Source: Roseomonas aerilata DSM 19363
Lineage (GTDB): Bacteria > Pseudomonadota > Alphaproteobacteria > Acetobacterales > Acetobacteraceae
NCBI RefSeq assembly: GCF_000711725.1
Contig: NZ_JONP01000001.1
Location: 496,001 to 560,000 of the forward strand
Length of the DNA: 64,000 nucleotides
Reading direction: 5' to 3'
Positions 17,505-26,142 of the stretch are shown piece after piece. The notes under the pieces are model-generated. The model had not been told where the DNA came from. It searched no databases and was given only the letters and a program-made list of their open reading frames with translations. The translations under genes and the position numbers were made by a program. How positions within the stretch are numbered: the stretch's first letter is position 1; the number at the start of each line of letters is the position of its first letter.

Positions 17505-20062
17505 GTCGCGGGTCTCCCGTCCGGCAGTTTCGCCGATCGCACGAAGCGGCGCGGCGGGGGGCGGCGCTTTCTGTCCTGTCGTCTCGGGCGGTCCACCACC
17601 CCGGAACGCACGCGCAGGCCTTCCGTCACCTCCGAGAGAACATCGGCGAAATGGTCGGCGCCCCCGGTCGCGTCGTCCACCAGGGCGGCGGCCTCGGCCA
17701 GCAGCGCGTCCTCCGCGCCGCCAGCCACCCACTCGCGCCCCTCCTCGATGAGGGCGGGGACCGCAAGCGGCGAGACGCGGTCGAGGCGCCGGACCCGGAT
17801 GGCGCCCCGGATGCGCGCCAGCAGGGTCGCGATGCGCCCGACATCGGTGAGCCCCGTCGCGGCCTCGGCGCGGGTCGCACGAAGGAGGATATGATCGGGC
17901 TCGTGCCGTCGCAGCACGTCATAGATCAGGTCGGAGTTCATGCTCATCTGCCGCCCGGACTTCTCGGCGCCGGGATGGTTCTTCTCGATCAGGCCCGCGA
18001 TGGTCGCGATGTTGCGGAAGGTGCGGCGGAGCATGGAGCTCTCCGCGATCCACTCCTCCAGCTCCTCGCCGAGGATGTCCTCCTCGAACAGGCGCTCGGG
18101 ATCGGCCGGCTCGAAGGCGCTCCAGGTCGCGAGGACGTAGTCGGTGCCGAGATAGCCCATGGGACCGTAGCCCAGGCGCTCCATCCGCTTCGTCACCAGC
18201 ATCCCCAGCGTCTGGTGCGCGAGGCGGCCCTCGAAGCAGTAGGCGACCATGAACCAGCGACCGCCGCGCGGGAAAACCTCGATCAGCATCCCGTCACGCT
18301 GGGGCAGCTCGGAGCGCCGCTGCTGAAGCCGCAGCCAGTCTCGCACCGGCTCGGGCATGGCCCGCCAGCGCCGGGGATCGGCGAGGATGGAGCGCACCCG
18401 GAGCGACAGGTTGGTCGAGAGCGGCAGCCGCGCGCCGGCATAGGCGGGCACGCGCGGCTCCCCCTCGCCGCCGCGGGTGACGACCATGGTGAGGGCGTCG
18501 ATCCCCTCGTAGCGCAGCGTCTGGCCCGCGAAGATGAAGCAGTGGCCGGGCTCGAGGGTGGAGGCGAACCATTCCTCCACCTCCCCCAGCACGGGGCCGC
18601 CGCGGATGCGCACCTTCAGCATCGGCGTGTCCACGATGGTGCCGAGATTCATGCGCGCCTGACGGGCGACGCGGATATCGCGCACATGAACCAGCCCCTC
18701 GGCATCCCGGAACAGGCGCCGGAACCGCTCATAGGCGCGCAGCGCGTAGCCGCCGTCCTCCACGAAGCGGAGCACGTCGTCGAAGTCCCGGCGGGAGAGC
18801 GTGGCGTAGGCCCCGGCGCGCGTGACCTCGGCATAGAGGTCGTCCGGGTGGAAGGGTGCCTGGCAGGCCATGGCGAGGACGTGCTGCGCCAGCACGTCGA
18901 GCCCGCCCGGCCGCGGCGGCTCGCCGTCCAGCTCATGCGCGCGCACGGCCTCGGTGGCGGCGACGCACTCGATCACCTCGAAGCGGTTGGCGGGGACCAG
19001 CACGGCGCGGGAGGGCTCGTCCATGCGGTGGTTCGCCCGCCCGATCCGCTGGAGCAGTCGCGCCACGCCCTTGGGCGCGCCGACCTGGATCACCTGGTCC
19101 ACCGCGCCCCAGTCGATGCCGAGGTCGAGCGAGGCGGTGGCGACCACCGCCCGCAGCTTCCCCGCGGACATCGCGGCCTCCACCTTCCGCCGCTGCTCGA
19201 TCTGAAGCGATCCGTGGTGCAGGCCGATCGGCAGGTTGCTCTCGTTCAGCCGCCACAGGGCGGCGAAGATCAGTTCCGCCTGGGCGCGGGTGTTGACGAA
19301 GACGATGGTGACGCCGGCACCCTCGATCCGCTCCAGCACGCGCGGGGCCGAGGCGATACCCATATGCCCGCCCCAGGGCAGGTGCCCCGCCGGAAGCATG
19401 AGGTCCATCACCGGCTCCGCGCCGCCGCGGCCTACTACCAGCCGTACGTCCTCGGTCTGTGCGGTGGGGGAAAGCCAGGCGCGCAGGGCATCCGGATGCG
19501 CGACGGTGGCCGAAAGCCCTACCCGCCGCAGGCCCGGCGCCAGCAGGTCGAGCCGCGCCATGAGGAGCGAGAGCTGGTCCCCGCGCTTCGTGCCGGCCAT
19601 GGCATGCGCCTCGTCCACCACCACCGCGCGCAGGCCTCCGAACAGCTCCGGCGCTTCGGGAGAGGAGAGAAGGACGGCGAGGCTCTCCGGCGTGGTCAAC
19701 AGGATCTGCGGCGGGGTCTGGCGTTGCCGGGCGCGTCGGTTCTGCGGCGTGTCGCCGGTCCGGGTCTCGATGCGGATACCGAGGCCCATCTCCTCCACCG
19801 GGTCCATCAGGTTGCGGGCGATGTCCACCGCCAGCGCCTTCAGGGGCGAGACATAGAGGGTGTGCAGCCCCTCCCGCGGGTTCTCGTGCAGGTCCAGCAG
19901 CGTGGGCAGGAAGCCGGCCAGCGTCTTGCCGCCGCCCGTCGGCGCGATCAGCAGCGCGCTCTCGCCCGCGCGCGCGGCGCGCCAGAGGGCCAACTGATGG
20001 GGGCGCGGTGTCCAGCCGCGCGCGGCGAACCAGCCCGCGAAGGGTTCCGGCAATGTTCCCAT
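17501..20062 (-). CDS. Ligase-associated DNA damage response DEXH-box helicase (Lhr-like)
   Basis: 853 residues. Superfamily 2 motifs occur in order: APTGGGKTLAGF (Walker A, ~residue 40), VVVDEAHAMAG (DEAH, ~150), GLSATVAHP (~182), and motif VI QRIGRANHRMDEPS (~338). The C-terminal half has the Lhr-family winged-helix region with RIRGGPVLGEVEEWFASTLEPG. The length fits the short ligase-associated Lhr2 form (~800-850) and not full Lhr (~1500). These 3'-5' helicases act in oxidative or UV damage repair with PdeM. It is the first gene of a four-gene coupled minus-strand run ending at 14659, divergent from rmuC with a 74-bp gap. Confidence 0.93.
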   Translation of the reverse strand: MGTLPEPFAGWFAARGWTPRPHQLALWRAARAGESALLIAPTGGGKTLAGFLPTLLDLHENPREGLHTLYVSPLKALAVDIARNLMDPVEEMGLGIRIETRTGDTPQNRRARQRQTPPQILLTTPESLAVLLSSPEAPELFGGLRAVVVDEAHAMAGTKRGDQLSLLMARLDLLAPGLRRVGLSATVAHPDALRAWLSPTAQTEDVRLVVGRGGAEPVMDLMLPAGHLPWGGHMGIASAPRVLERIEGAGVTIVFVNTRAQAELIFAALWRLNESNLPIGLHHGSLQIEQRRKVEAAMSAGKLRAVVATASLDLGIDWGAVDQVIQVGAPKGVARLLQRIGRANHRMDEPSRAVLVPANRFEVIECVAATEAVRAHELDGEPPRPGGLDVLAQHVLAMACQAPFHPDDLYAEVTRAGAYATLSRRDFDDVLRFVEDGGYALRAYERFRRLFRDAEGLVHVRDIRVARQARMNLGTIVDTPMLKVRIRGGPVLGEVEEWFASTLEPGHCFIFAGQTLRYEGIDALTMVVTRGGEGEPRVPAYAGARLPLSTNLSLRVRSILADPRRWRAMPEPVRDWLRLQQRRSELPQRDGMLIEVFPRGGRWFMVAYCFEGRLAHQTLGMLVTKRMERLGYGPMGYLGTDYVLATWSAFEPADPERLFEEDILGEELEEWIAESSMLRRTFRNIATIAGLIEKNHPGAEKSGRQMSMNSDLIYDVLRRHEPDHILLRATRAEAATGLTDVGRIATLLARIRGAIRVRRLDRVSPLAVPALIEEGREWVAGGAEDALLAEAAALVDDATGGADHFADVLSEVTEGLRVRSGVVDRPRRQDRKRRPPPRRFVRSAKLPDGRPAT

Positions 20063-20136
20063 GGGCCCCCCGTATATGGCATGGATCGGGATAACGGCGA
20101 GGCCCCGCCCCGCGCGACAGGTGCTGAAAGACCCGC

Positions 20137-21324
20137 ATGGCTGACTTGGCGACGCTTCTTCCCCTTATTCTCGCCGGGCTGGCGCTCATCGGAGTGGCGG
20201 TCCTCCTGCTGCGGCGGACAGGCGGGGACGAGGCGCTGGGGGCGCTGGCCGGTAAGCTCGACGCACTCGGCGCCGCGCAGGACCGCCAGGGCATGGCCGC
20301 CGCCGAGCGCATGGCCGCGACCGAGCGCGCCCTGGCCGACCGCCTCGCCGCCACGACCGCCAGCCTGACCGAGACGCTGACGAGCGCGCTCGCCCGCCAG
20401 AACGAGCGCCTGGCCGCGCAGGAACGCGCGCTGGCCGACCGGCTGGCGGGGCAGAACGAGCGCCTCGGCAAGGTGCTGAGCGACAACGCCCTGCGCGCCG
20501 AGGAAACCGCGGGAAAGATCCACGAACGGCTGGCCGTGATCGACGCCGCCCGCGCCAATATGGAGGCGCTGGGCGCGCAGGTCGGCAGCCTCGCGCAAAT
20601 CCTCGGCAACAAGCAGTCCCGCGGCGCCTTCGGGGAGGTGCAGCTGCGGCAACTCGTTGAGGACCGCCTGCCGCCCGACGGCTTCTCCTGGCAGCACACC
20701 CTGGCCAACCGCACACGCTGCGACGTGCTCATCCGCCTGCCCTATCCGCCCGGCCCCATCGCCGTGGACAGCAAGTTCCCGCTGGAAGCCTGGCTCGCGG
20801 CCCGCGACGCCGCGGACGACGCCGCGCGCATCGCCGCCACGAAGCGCTTCGCCGCCGACGTGACGCGGCACGTGGACGACGTGGCCGGCAAGTACATCTG
20901 CCCCGGCGAAACGGCGGAGGGCGCGCTCATCTTCGTCCCCTCCGAGGCGATCTACGCCGACCTGCACGCCGCCCACGCGCCCGTGGTGGACGCGGCGGCG
21001 CGGCGGGGCGTCTACATCGTCTCGCCCAGCACGCTCTGGGCCGTGCTCGGCACCATGCGCGCCCTCATGCAGGACGTGCGGATGCGGGCCGAGGCCGGGC
21101 AGATCAAGAACCAGGTGGCCGAACTGATGAAGGACGTGACGCGGCTGGACGAGCGCGTGACAAAGCTCCGCAAGCACTTCCTGGACATGCAGATGGACGT
21201 GCAGCAGATCGAGATCACCACCGGCAAGATCACCCGCCGGGGCGTTTCGATCGAGGCGCTGGAGCTGAGCGACCTGCCGGCCATTGGCGCGCCCGTCGCC
21301 TCGCTGGCACCCGCGCAGGACTGA
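20137..21324 (+). CDS. rmuC: DNA recombination protein RmuC
   Basis: 395 residues. An N-terminal membrane anchor (LPLILAGLALIGVAVLLL, residues 7-24) is followed by an alanine/glutamate/arginine-rich coiled coil to about residue 150 (repeated ALADRLA units), then the RmuC nuclease-like domain: SRGAFGEVQLRQLVEDRLP (~165), TRCDVLIRLP and IAVDSKFPLEAW (~205-215, a PD-(D/E)xK-like D-x-K) and FVPSEAIYADLH (~265). RmuC limits inversions at short inverted repeats, presumably by cutting DNA structures. It is divergent from the repair helicase and ends at a hairpin shared with the convergent oxidase gene. Confidence 0.93.
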   Translation: MADLATLLPLILAGLALIGVAVLLLRRTGGDEALGALAGKLDALGAAQDRQGMAAAERMAATERALADRLAATTASLTETLTSALARQNERLAAQERALADRLAGQNERLGKVLSDNALRAEETAGKIHERLAVIDAARANMEALGAQVGSLAQILGNKQSRGAFGEVQLRQLVEDRLPPDGFSWQHTLANRTRCDVLIRLPYPPGPIAVDSKFPLEAWLAARDAADDAARIAATKRFAADVTRHVDDVAGKYICPGETAEGALIFVPSEAIYADLHAAHAPVVDAAARRGVYIVSPSTLWAVLGTMRALMQDVRMRAEAGQIKNQVAELMKDVTRLDERVTKLRKHFLDMQMDVQQIEITTGKITRRGVSIEALELSDLPAIGAPVASLAPAQD

Positions 21325-21327
21325 CGC

Positions 21328-21359
21328 GCGGCGCCCGGCCGGTCAGGCCGGGACGCCGC
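21328..21359. terminator. Hairpin between convergent rmuC and hydroxyacid oxidase genes
   Basis: A 13-bp stem with a single bulged A and a 5-base loop (left arm 21328-21340, right arm 21346-21359) fills the 18-bp gap after rmuC and overlaps the end of the convergent gene. No T run follows, so termination may be only partial. Confidence 0.4.
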
Positions 21360-22590
21360 CCACCCGCATCAGGTGGTGCATCCCGACCTCGGCCGGGGAC
21401 TGGCAGCCGAGGAAGGCGAGGTTCCGGTTCACCTCGGAGGAGAGGATGGAGATGGCGTGGTGCACTCCCGCCTCTCCGCCCACGGCCGCCGCGTAGAGGA
21501 AGGGCCGGCCCACGAAGACGAAGTCGGCACCCATGGCGAGCGCCTTCAGCACGTCCGAGCCGCGGCGGATGCCGCCGTCCATCATCACCGCCATGGAGCC
21601 CGCCGCCGCGCGCACCTCCGGCAGGGCGCGGAAGGCCGAGATGGCGCCGTCGAGCTGGCGCCCGCCGTGGTTGGAGACGATGACGCCGTCCGCGCCCTCC
21701 TCCGCGGCGCGCCGCGCGTCCTCCCCGTGCAGCACGCCCTTCACCACCAGCTTGCCCTTCCAGCGCCGCCGGATGAGCGCGAGATGCGACCAGTTGAGGT
21801 GGTCCCGCGCGCCGAAGTCGCGCTCCACGTGGCGCGCGATGATCGGGGCGCCGCGCGTGGCGTAGGAGTTCTCGAAATGCGGCATGCCGTGCCGCATCAG
21901 CGTGGGCAGCATCGTGTCCAACAGCCAGCGCGGGCGGATGGCACCGTCCCAGGCAAGGCGAAGGCCTGGCTTCAGCGGGGTCGAGAAGCCGCTGCGCACG
22001 TTGTTCTCGCGGTTGCCGAGGGTGGTCGTGTCCACCGTCAGCAGAAGTGTCCCGAAGCCGGCCGCGGCCACGCGGTCCACTAGTCCGATGATGCGGTCAT
22101 CCTCGCCGGGCAGATAGGCCTGGAACCAGCTTCCCGGCGCCTCCCGCGCGATCTCCTCGAGTGGGATGAGCGACGATCCGCTCATGATCATCGGGATACC
22201 GGCGTCGCGCGCCGCTCGGGCGAGGACGAGGTCGCCGCGATAGGCCATCATCGCGCTGATACCCATGGGCGCAATGCCGAACGGCGCCGTGTAGGTCGTG
22301 CCGAAAAGCGCCGTCGCGATGCTCCGGCGGGAAACGTCAATGAGGTAGCGCGGCCGGAAGGCCCAGTCCGCGAAGACGCCGCGGTTGTCCTTCAGCGAGG
22401 CATTGGTCTCCGCCGCCCCTGCGATGTACCCGAACAGCGGGCGCGGCAGCTTCCGGCGCGCCGCCGGCTCGAAATCGTCCAGCGCGAGGATCGGGCGCAG
22501 GGCGCGCGGGAGGTCCTTCGAGACGGTGCGGTACACCGATTTCGCGGGCGGCGGGACGGGCGCTGCCCCATTGCCGTCGGGCGGGCTCAT
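21343..22590 (-). CDS. FMN-dependent alpha-hydroxy-acid oxidase (LldD/glycolate oxidase family)
   Basis: 415 residues. The TIM-barrel FMN family is evident from PLFGYIAGAAETNASLKDN near the start, APFGIAPMGISAMMAYRGD (~residue 105) and the catalytic block VIVSNHGGRQLDGAISA (~310), whose histidine is the proton acceptor and arginine binds the substrate carboxylate, then DGGIRRGSDVLKALAMGADFVFVGRPF for FMN phosphate binding. Members oxidise L-lactate, glycolate or mandelate. Its start overlaps the stop of pcaB by 4 bases, so it is part of the pca unit here. Coupling to aromatic degradation genes makes mandelate or another aromatic hydroxyacid a reasonable substrate, but this is inference. Confidence 0.9.
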   Translation of the reverse strand: MSPPDGNGAAPVPPPAKSVYRTVSKDLPRALRPILALDDFEPAARRKLPRPLFGYIAGAAETNASLKDNRGVFADWAFRPRYLIDVSRRSIATALFGTTYTAPFGIAPMGISAMMAYRGDLVLARAARDAGIPMIMSGSSLIPLEEIAREAPGSWFQAYLPGEDDRIIGLVDRVAAAGFGTLLLTVDTTTLGNRENNVRSGFSTPLKPGLRLAWDGAIRPRWLLDTMLPTLMRHGMPHFENSYATRGAPIIARHVERDFGARDHLNWSHLALIRRRWKGKLVVKGVLHGEDARRAAEEGADGVIVSNHGGRQLDGAISAFRALPEVRAAAGSMAVMMDGGIRRGSDVLKALAMGADFVFVGRPFLYAAAVGGEAGVHHAISILSSEVNRNLAFLGCQSPAEVGMHHLMRVGGVPA

Positions 22591-23933
22591 GCGAGGCGCG
22601 CCAGCACGCGGTCCACAAACAGGCCCGCGCTGCCGAGATAGGTGGAGGGATCGGTGATGCGCTCGATCGCTGCCGCATCCAGCCGCGAGGAAACGGCCTC
22701 GTCCCGCCCCAGCGCCTCGGCCAGCGGCACATGCTCGGCCAGCGCCACGTCGCAGGCATGGTGCACGGCGTCGTGCGCCGCGCCGCGGCCGAGCATCGGG
22801 GCCAGTCCCATCATCACCGCCTCCGCCATGATCGCACCGCCCGTGACCTCAAGGTTCCGCCGCATTCGCGCCGCGTCCACCGTCATGCCCTCGGCGATCT
22901 GCCGTGCCTGGTCCAGCGCTCCATGGGTGAGCAGCAGCGCCTGCGGGATGGCCAGCGGCTCCGCCTGCCACGGCCCTGTACCGCGCTCGTGGTCCAGCGC
23001 CATGGCGGACATCACCTGCGGCACCAGCGCGTGCACGCCGCGCGCCTGGGCCAGCACGTATTCGCAGGCGATCGGGTTGCGCTTCTGCGGCATGGTGGAG
23101 GAACCGCCGCGCCCGGCCTCGTGCGGCTCGAAAACCTCGGCCACCTCGGTCTGCATGAGCAGCATCACGTCGGTCGCCATCTTCGAGAGCGACCCGCAGA
23201 GGATGCCGCACCAGGAGACCGCTTCCGTCACCGTGTCGCGCGCGACGTGCCAGGGGATTTCCGGAACGCTCAAGCCCAGCTCGCGCGCCAGCGCCTCGGC
23301 CACAGCCGGGCCTTTCTCGCCCAGCGAGGCAAGGGTGCCCACGGCGCCACCGAACTGCACGCGCAGCAGGCGGGGCAGCAGGGCGTCGAGCGTCTCCCGT
23401 GCGTTGATCAGCGGGGAGAGCCAGACGGCGCATTTGTAGCCGAAGGTCACGGGCAGGGCGTGCTGCAGATGGGTGCGCCCCGCCATCACCGTGTCCCGGT
23501 GCTCGCGCGCCCGGGCGGCGAGCGCCGCGATGGTGGCGTCGAGATCGGCGCGAATGAGGGCGAAGGCCTCCCGCAGCGCGAGGACGAGCGCGGTGTCGAG
23601 GATGTCCTGCGTGGTCGCGCCCCAGTGGGTCCAGCGCGCCGCGTCCTCCCCCGCGAGCGCGCCAAGCTGCTTCACCAGCCCGACCACGGGATAGCCGGTG
23701 TTGCGCGTGGCGGCGGCGAGCTTCGCAAGGTCCAGCCTGTCGGCGGTGGCCGCCGCGGTGATCGCCCGCGCCGCCTCCGCCGGCACGATCCCGAGCCCCG
23801 CTTCGGCGCGCGCCAGCGCCGCCTCCACGTCCAGCATCCGCTGGAGAAGCGCCATCTCTCCCACGACGCCGCGCATGGCGTCGGTGCCGTAGAGCGTGCC
23901 CCAGACCGTGCTGTCCGCCGGATTGACCGCCAC
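22587..23933 (-). CDS. pcaB: 3-carboxy-cis,cis-muconate cycloisomerase (PcaB-like)
   Basis: 448 residues from the GTG at 23933, where the family opening (STVWGTLYGTDAMRGV) begins; the frame runs further upstream but without homology. Fumarase/aspartase superfamily features: TGYPVVGLVKQL (~residue 75), HWGATTQDILDTA (~95), TVMAGRTHLQHALPVTFG (~150) and the signature GSSTMPQKRNP (~290). PcaB converts 3-carboxymuconate to 4-carboxymuconolactone in the protocatechuate branch of the beta-ketoadipate pathway. The next step is catalysed by the PcaDC fusion encoded just upstream. GGTGG lies about ten bases before the start. Confidence 0.85.
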   Translation of the reverse strand: MAVNPADSTVWGTLYGTDAMRGVVGEMALLQRMLDVEAALARAEAGLGIVPAEAARAITAAATADRLDLAKLAAATRNTGYPVVGLVKQLGALAGEDAARWTHWGATTQDILDTALVLALREAFALIRADLDATIAALAARAREHRDTVMAGRTHLQHALPVTFGYKCAVWLSPLINARETLDALLPRLLRVQFGGAVGTLASLGEKGPAVAEALARELGLSVPEIPWHVARDTVTEAVSWCGILCGSLSKMATDVMLLMQTEVAEVFEPHEAGRGGSSTMPQKRNPIACEYVLAQARGVHALVPQVMSAMALDHERGTGPWQAEPLAIPQALLLTHGALDQARQIAEGMTVDAARMRRNLEVTGGAIMAEAVMMGLAPMLGRGAAHDAVHHACDVALAEHVPLAEALGRDEAVSSRLDAAAIERITDPSTYLGSAGLFVDRVLARLA

Positions 23934-23935
23934 GC

Positions 23936-24028
23936 TCAGACCACCATCCAGCCGGTTTCGCTCTGGAGGCGAAGGTGGAGGTTCCAGGTACCCCCAGGGC
24001 GCCGGGCGCCGTGCACCACCTCGCTCAT
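23936..24028 (-). CDS. Possible 30-residue ORF bridging pcaDC and pcaB
   Basis: An ATG at 24028 overlaps the pcaDC stop (ATGA), and the frame closes at 23936, two bases before the pcaB GTG. The 30 residues (ending LQSETGWMVV) match nothing I recognise. Perfect docking at both ends suggests a translational coupler that hands ribosomes from pcaDC to pcaB, or a degenerate leftover of a lost gene such as a dioxygenase subunit. It may also be chance in GC-rich DNA. Confidence 0.3.
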   Translation of the reverse strand: MSEVVHGARRPGGTWNLHLRLQSETGWMVV

Positions 24029-25176
24029 CGCCTCTCCTCCCCTTCCGAAAGGATCCCCTTCGCAACCTTCAGCGCGTGGTTGGCCACGGGCACGCCCGCA
24101 TAGGCGCCGACCTGCAGCAGCACCTCCGCGATCTCCTCGGGCAGCACGCCGGTGTTGCGGGTCGCGCGCACGTGCAGCGCGAACTCCCCCTCCCGCGCGA
24201 GGGCCGCGGTGATGGCGAGGGTAAGGAGGGAGCGGGTGTGCCGCGGTAGGCCCGGGCGGGTCCAGATCCCACCCCAGACATTGCGCGTGATGTAGTCCTG
24301 GAAGGCGGCGTCGAGCGCCGTGATGCCGGCGCTCGCGCGGGCGACGTGTTCCTCCCCGAGGACGGCCTTGCGCACGGCCATGCCGGCAGCGAAGGCATCC
24401 TCCTCCGGCGAGGGAGACAGATGCGCGAGCAGCGCCTCGGTCACCGCTTCGGCAGCCTCGAAGGTCGGGATATGCGCGACGCCCGGCAGGACGATCAGCC
24501 GGCTGCCCGGGATCGCCTCGCGGATCGCCTCGGCCGCGGAAACCGGGGAGGCCTGGTCGAGCTCCCCCACCACCACCGTCGCGGGGCCCTGCATCCGGCC
24601 AGCCAGCGAGGCGGCCCGCGCGTCGCGGAGCGCGGCCGCGCAGGCGGAATAACCCTCCGCCGGGGTCGCGAGCAGCATCGCCCGCAGCGCGCGGGAGGAA
24701 GGAAGTGACTGGTCCGCCACCCAGCGCGCCATCACGCCGTCCGCCACCGCCGCCATGCCGCCCGAGGCGATCGCCTCGATCCGCTGCTGCCAGCCCTCCG
24801 GCGGCGGGAACTCCATGGCGGTGTCGAGCAGAAACAGGGAGAGCACCCGCTCCGGCCGGCTCGCCGCCATCTCCATCGCGATGCGCCCGCCGATCGAGAT
24901 GCCACCGAGATGGGCCGCGCGGATGCCGAGATGGTCGAGCAGTGCGAAGGCGTCCTCCGCCAGCGCCGCCATGGTCGCCTCGCCGGGTACCGCCGAGGTG
25001 AGTCCGTGGCCGCGGAGGTCGAAGCGGATCACGCGATGCGTGCGGGCCAGAACCTCCGCCTGCTCGTCCCAGACGTGCAGCGAGGTACCGAGGCTGTGAA
25101 GCAGGAGAACCGGCGGCGCTCCGGGCGGCCCCGCCACCTGCACATGCACCGACATGCCGCCCAGCGCGATGAACAT
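24025..25176 (-). CDS. pcaDC: Bifunctional 3-oxoadipate enol-lactonase / 4-carboxymuconolactone decarboxylase (PcaDC fusion)
   Basis: 383 residues from the ATG at 25176 (GGGGGAG about ten bases upstream; a GTG at 25188 is the alternative). Residues ~1-255 are an alpha/beta hydrolase with oxyanion segment LLLHSLGTSLHVWDEQ, nucleophile elbow GGISIGG (~98), an aspartate in GELDQASPV and the histidine in PGVAHIPTFE. Residues ~265-383 are a CMD domain (VRKAVLGEEHVARA, then FALHVRATRNTGVLPEEI with the conserved cysteine-free RNTG...E). The fusion carries out two consecutive steps after PcaB, yielding beta-ketoadipate. PcaH and PcaG, the ring-cleaving dioxygenase subunits, are not in the window. Confidence 0.9.
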   Translation of the reverse strand: MFIALGGMSVHVQVAGPPGAPPVLLLHSLGTSLHVWDEQAEVLARTHRVIRFDLRGHGLTSAVPGEATMAALAEDAFALLDHLGIRAAHLGGISIGGRIAMEMAASRPERVLSLFLLDTAMEFPPPEGWQQRIEAIASGGMAAVADGVMARWVADQSLPSSRALRAMLLATPAEGYSACAAALRDARAASLAGRMQGPATVVVGELDQASPVSAAEAIREAIPGSRLIVLPGVAHIPTFEAAEAVTEALLAHLSPSPEEDAFAAGMAVRKAVLGEEHVARASAGITALDAAFQDYITRNVWGGIWTRPGLPRHTRSLLTLAITAALAREGEFALHVRATRNTGVLPEEIAEVLLQVGAYAGVPVANHALKVAKGILSEGEERR

Positions 25177-25269
25177 CCGCCCGTTCACTCCCCCGGCGGG
25201 CCCGAGCCGCGCCGCGGGCAAGGCGTAACACGGGCACCCCCGGGCGAAAACCCGGGGGTTATTCCCTTC

Positions 25270-26142
25270 TCAGACGCCGGCGACCATCACCTGGCCCTGG
25301 TCTTGCCCGCGCATAGCCCAGCCGGTGGTGCGGTTCTCGATGGCAACGGCCACGACATACATGATGACGCCCATGACGCCCGTGATGATGAGGCCGGCAA
25401 AGACCAGCGGCACGTCGAACCGGGAGGAGGCAAGCATCATCAGATGCCCGATCCCCTTATTCGCCGCCACCGTCTCCGCGATGATCGAGCCGACGAAGGC
25501 GACGGTGATCGCGATCTTCAATGAGGCGAAGAAATAGGGCATCGCCCGCGGCAGGCCGACCTTGCGGATGATGTCCGACGGCCGCGCGCCGAGGGCCCGC
25601 AGCACGTCCCGCAGCTCGGGCTCCACCGTCGCGATGCCCGTCGCCACGTTCACGACGATCGGGAAGAAGGAGATGAGGAAGGCGGTGATCACCGCCGGCA
25701 CCGTGCCGATGCCGAACCAGATCACGAGGATGGGCACCACCGCCACCTTCGGCACCGAGTTGAAGGCGATCAGCAGCGGGTAGAGCCCGTGGTAGAGAAG
25801 GGTGGAGGAGCCGATCGCCACCCCCAGCAGCAAGCCGAACACGATCGCCAGCGCGAAGCCGATGAGCGTGGTCATCAGTGTCTGCCAGGAATTGTCGAGC
25901 AGCGGCAGCCACCACTTGATCATGCTGGCGATGATGGCGGAGGGCGCGGGCAGGATGAACTGCGGGATCTCGAAGGCGCGGCAGATCACCTCCCAGAGGA
26001 GGAAGGTGCCGACGATGATGATCCAGGGCAGCCCGGCCTGAAGGCGCCGGCGCCGGCGTGCGGCGGCTGAGAGCGCCTCGATGCGGCGCTGGGCCGCGGT
26101 GGGCGCGGCCGGCGCGGCGGTGGGGGAGACGTCAAGCGGCAT
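25270..26142 (-). CDS. NitT/TauT-type ABC transporter permease (SsuC/TauC family)
   Basis: 290 residues from the ATG at 26142, which has AGGAGG eight bases upstream; the longer frame to 26187 is not needed. Six hydrophobic helices are visible, beginning with LPWIIIVGTFLLWEVIC. The cytoplasmic EAA-type loop LGARPSDIIRKVGLPRAMP (~residue 185) contacts the ATPase. Its start lies 11 bases inside the ATPase gene, so both are co-translated. No receptor gene is adjacent. It follows the pcaDC gene on the same strand after 93 bp, so an aromatic acid or related compound is a possible cargo. Confidence 0.9.
   Translation of the reverse strand: MPLDVSPTAAPAAPTAAQRRIEALSAAARRRRRLQAGLPWIIIVGTFLLWEVICRAFEIPQFILPAPSAIIASMIKWWLPLLDNSWQTLMTTLIGFALAIVFGLLLGVAIGSSTLLYHGLYPLLIAFNSVPKVAVVPILVIWFGIGTVPAVITAFLISFFPIVVNVATGIATVEPELRDVLRALGARPSDIIRKVGLPRAMPYFFASLKIAITVAFVGSIIAETVAANKGIGHLMMLASSRFDVPLVFAGLIITGVMGVIMYVVAVAIENRTTGWAMRGQDQGQVMVAGV

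Noticed and set aside
17150-20368. A 1072-codon plus-strand open frame opposite the helicase.
   Set aside because: Arginine/alanine/proline/glycine-rich composition without motifs; the minus-strand helicase, pdeM and photolyase have complete motifs and overlapping starts.
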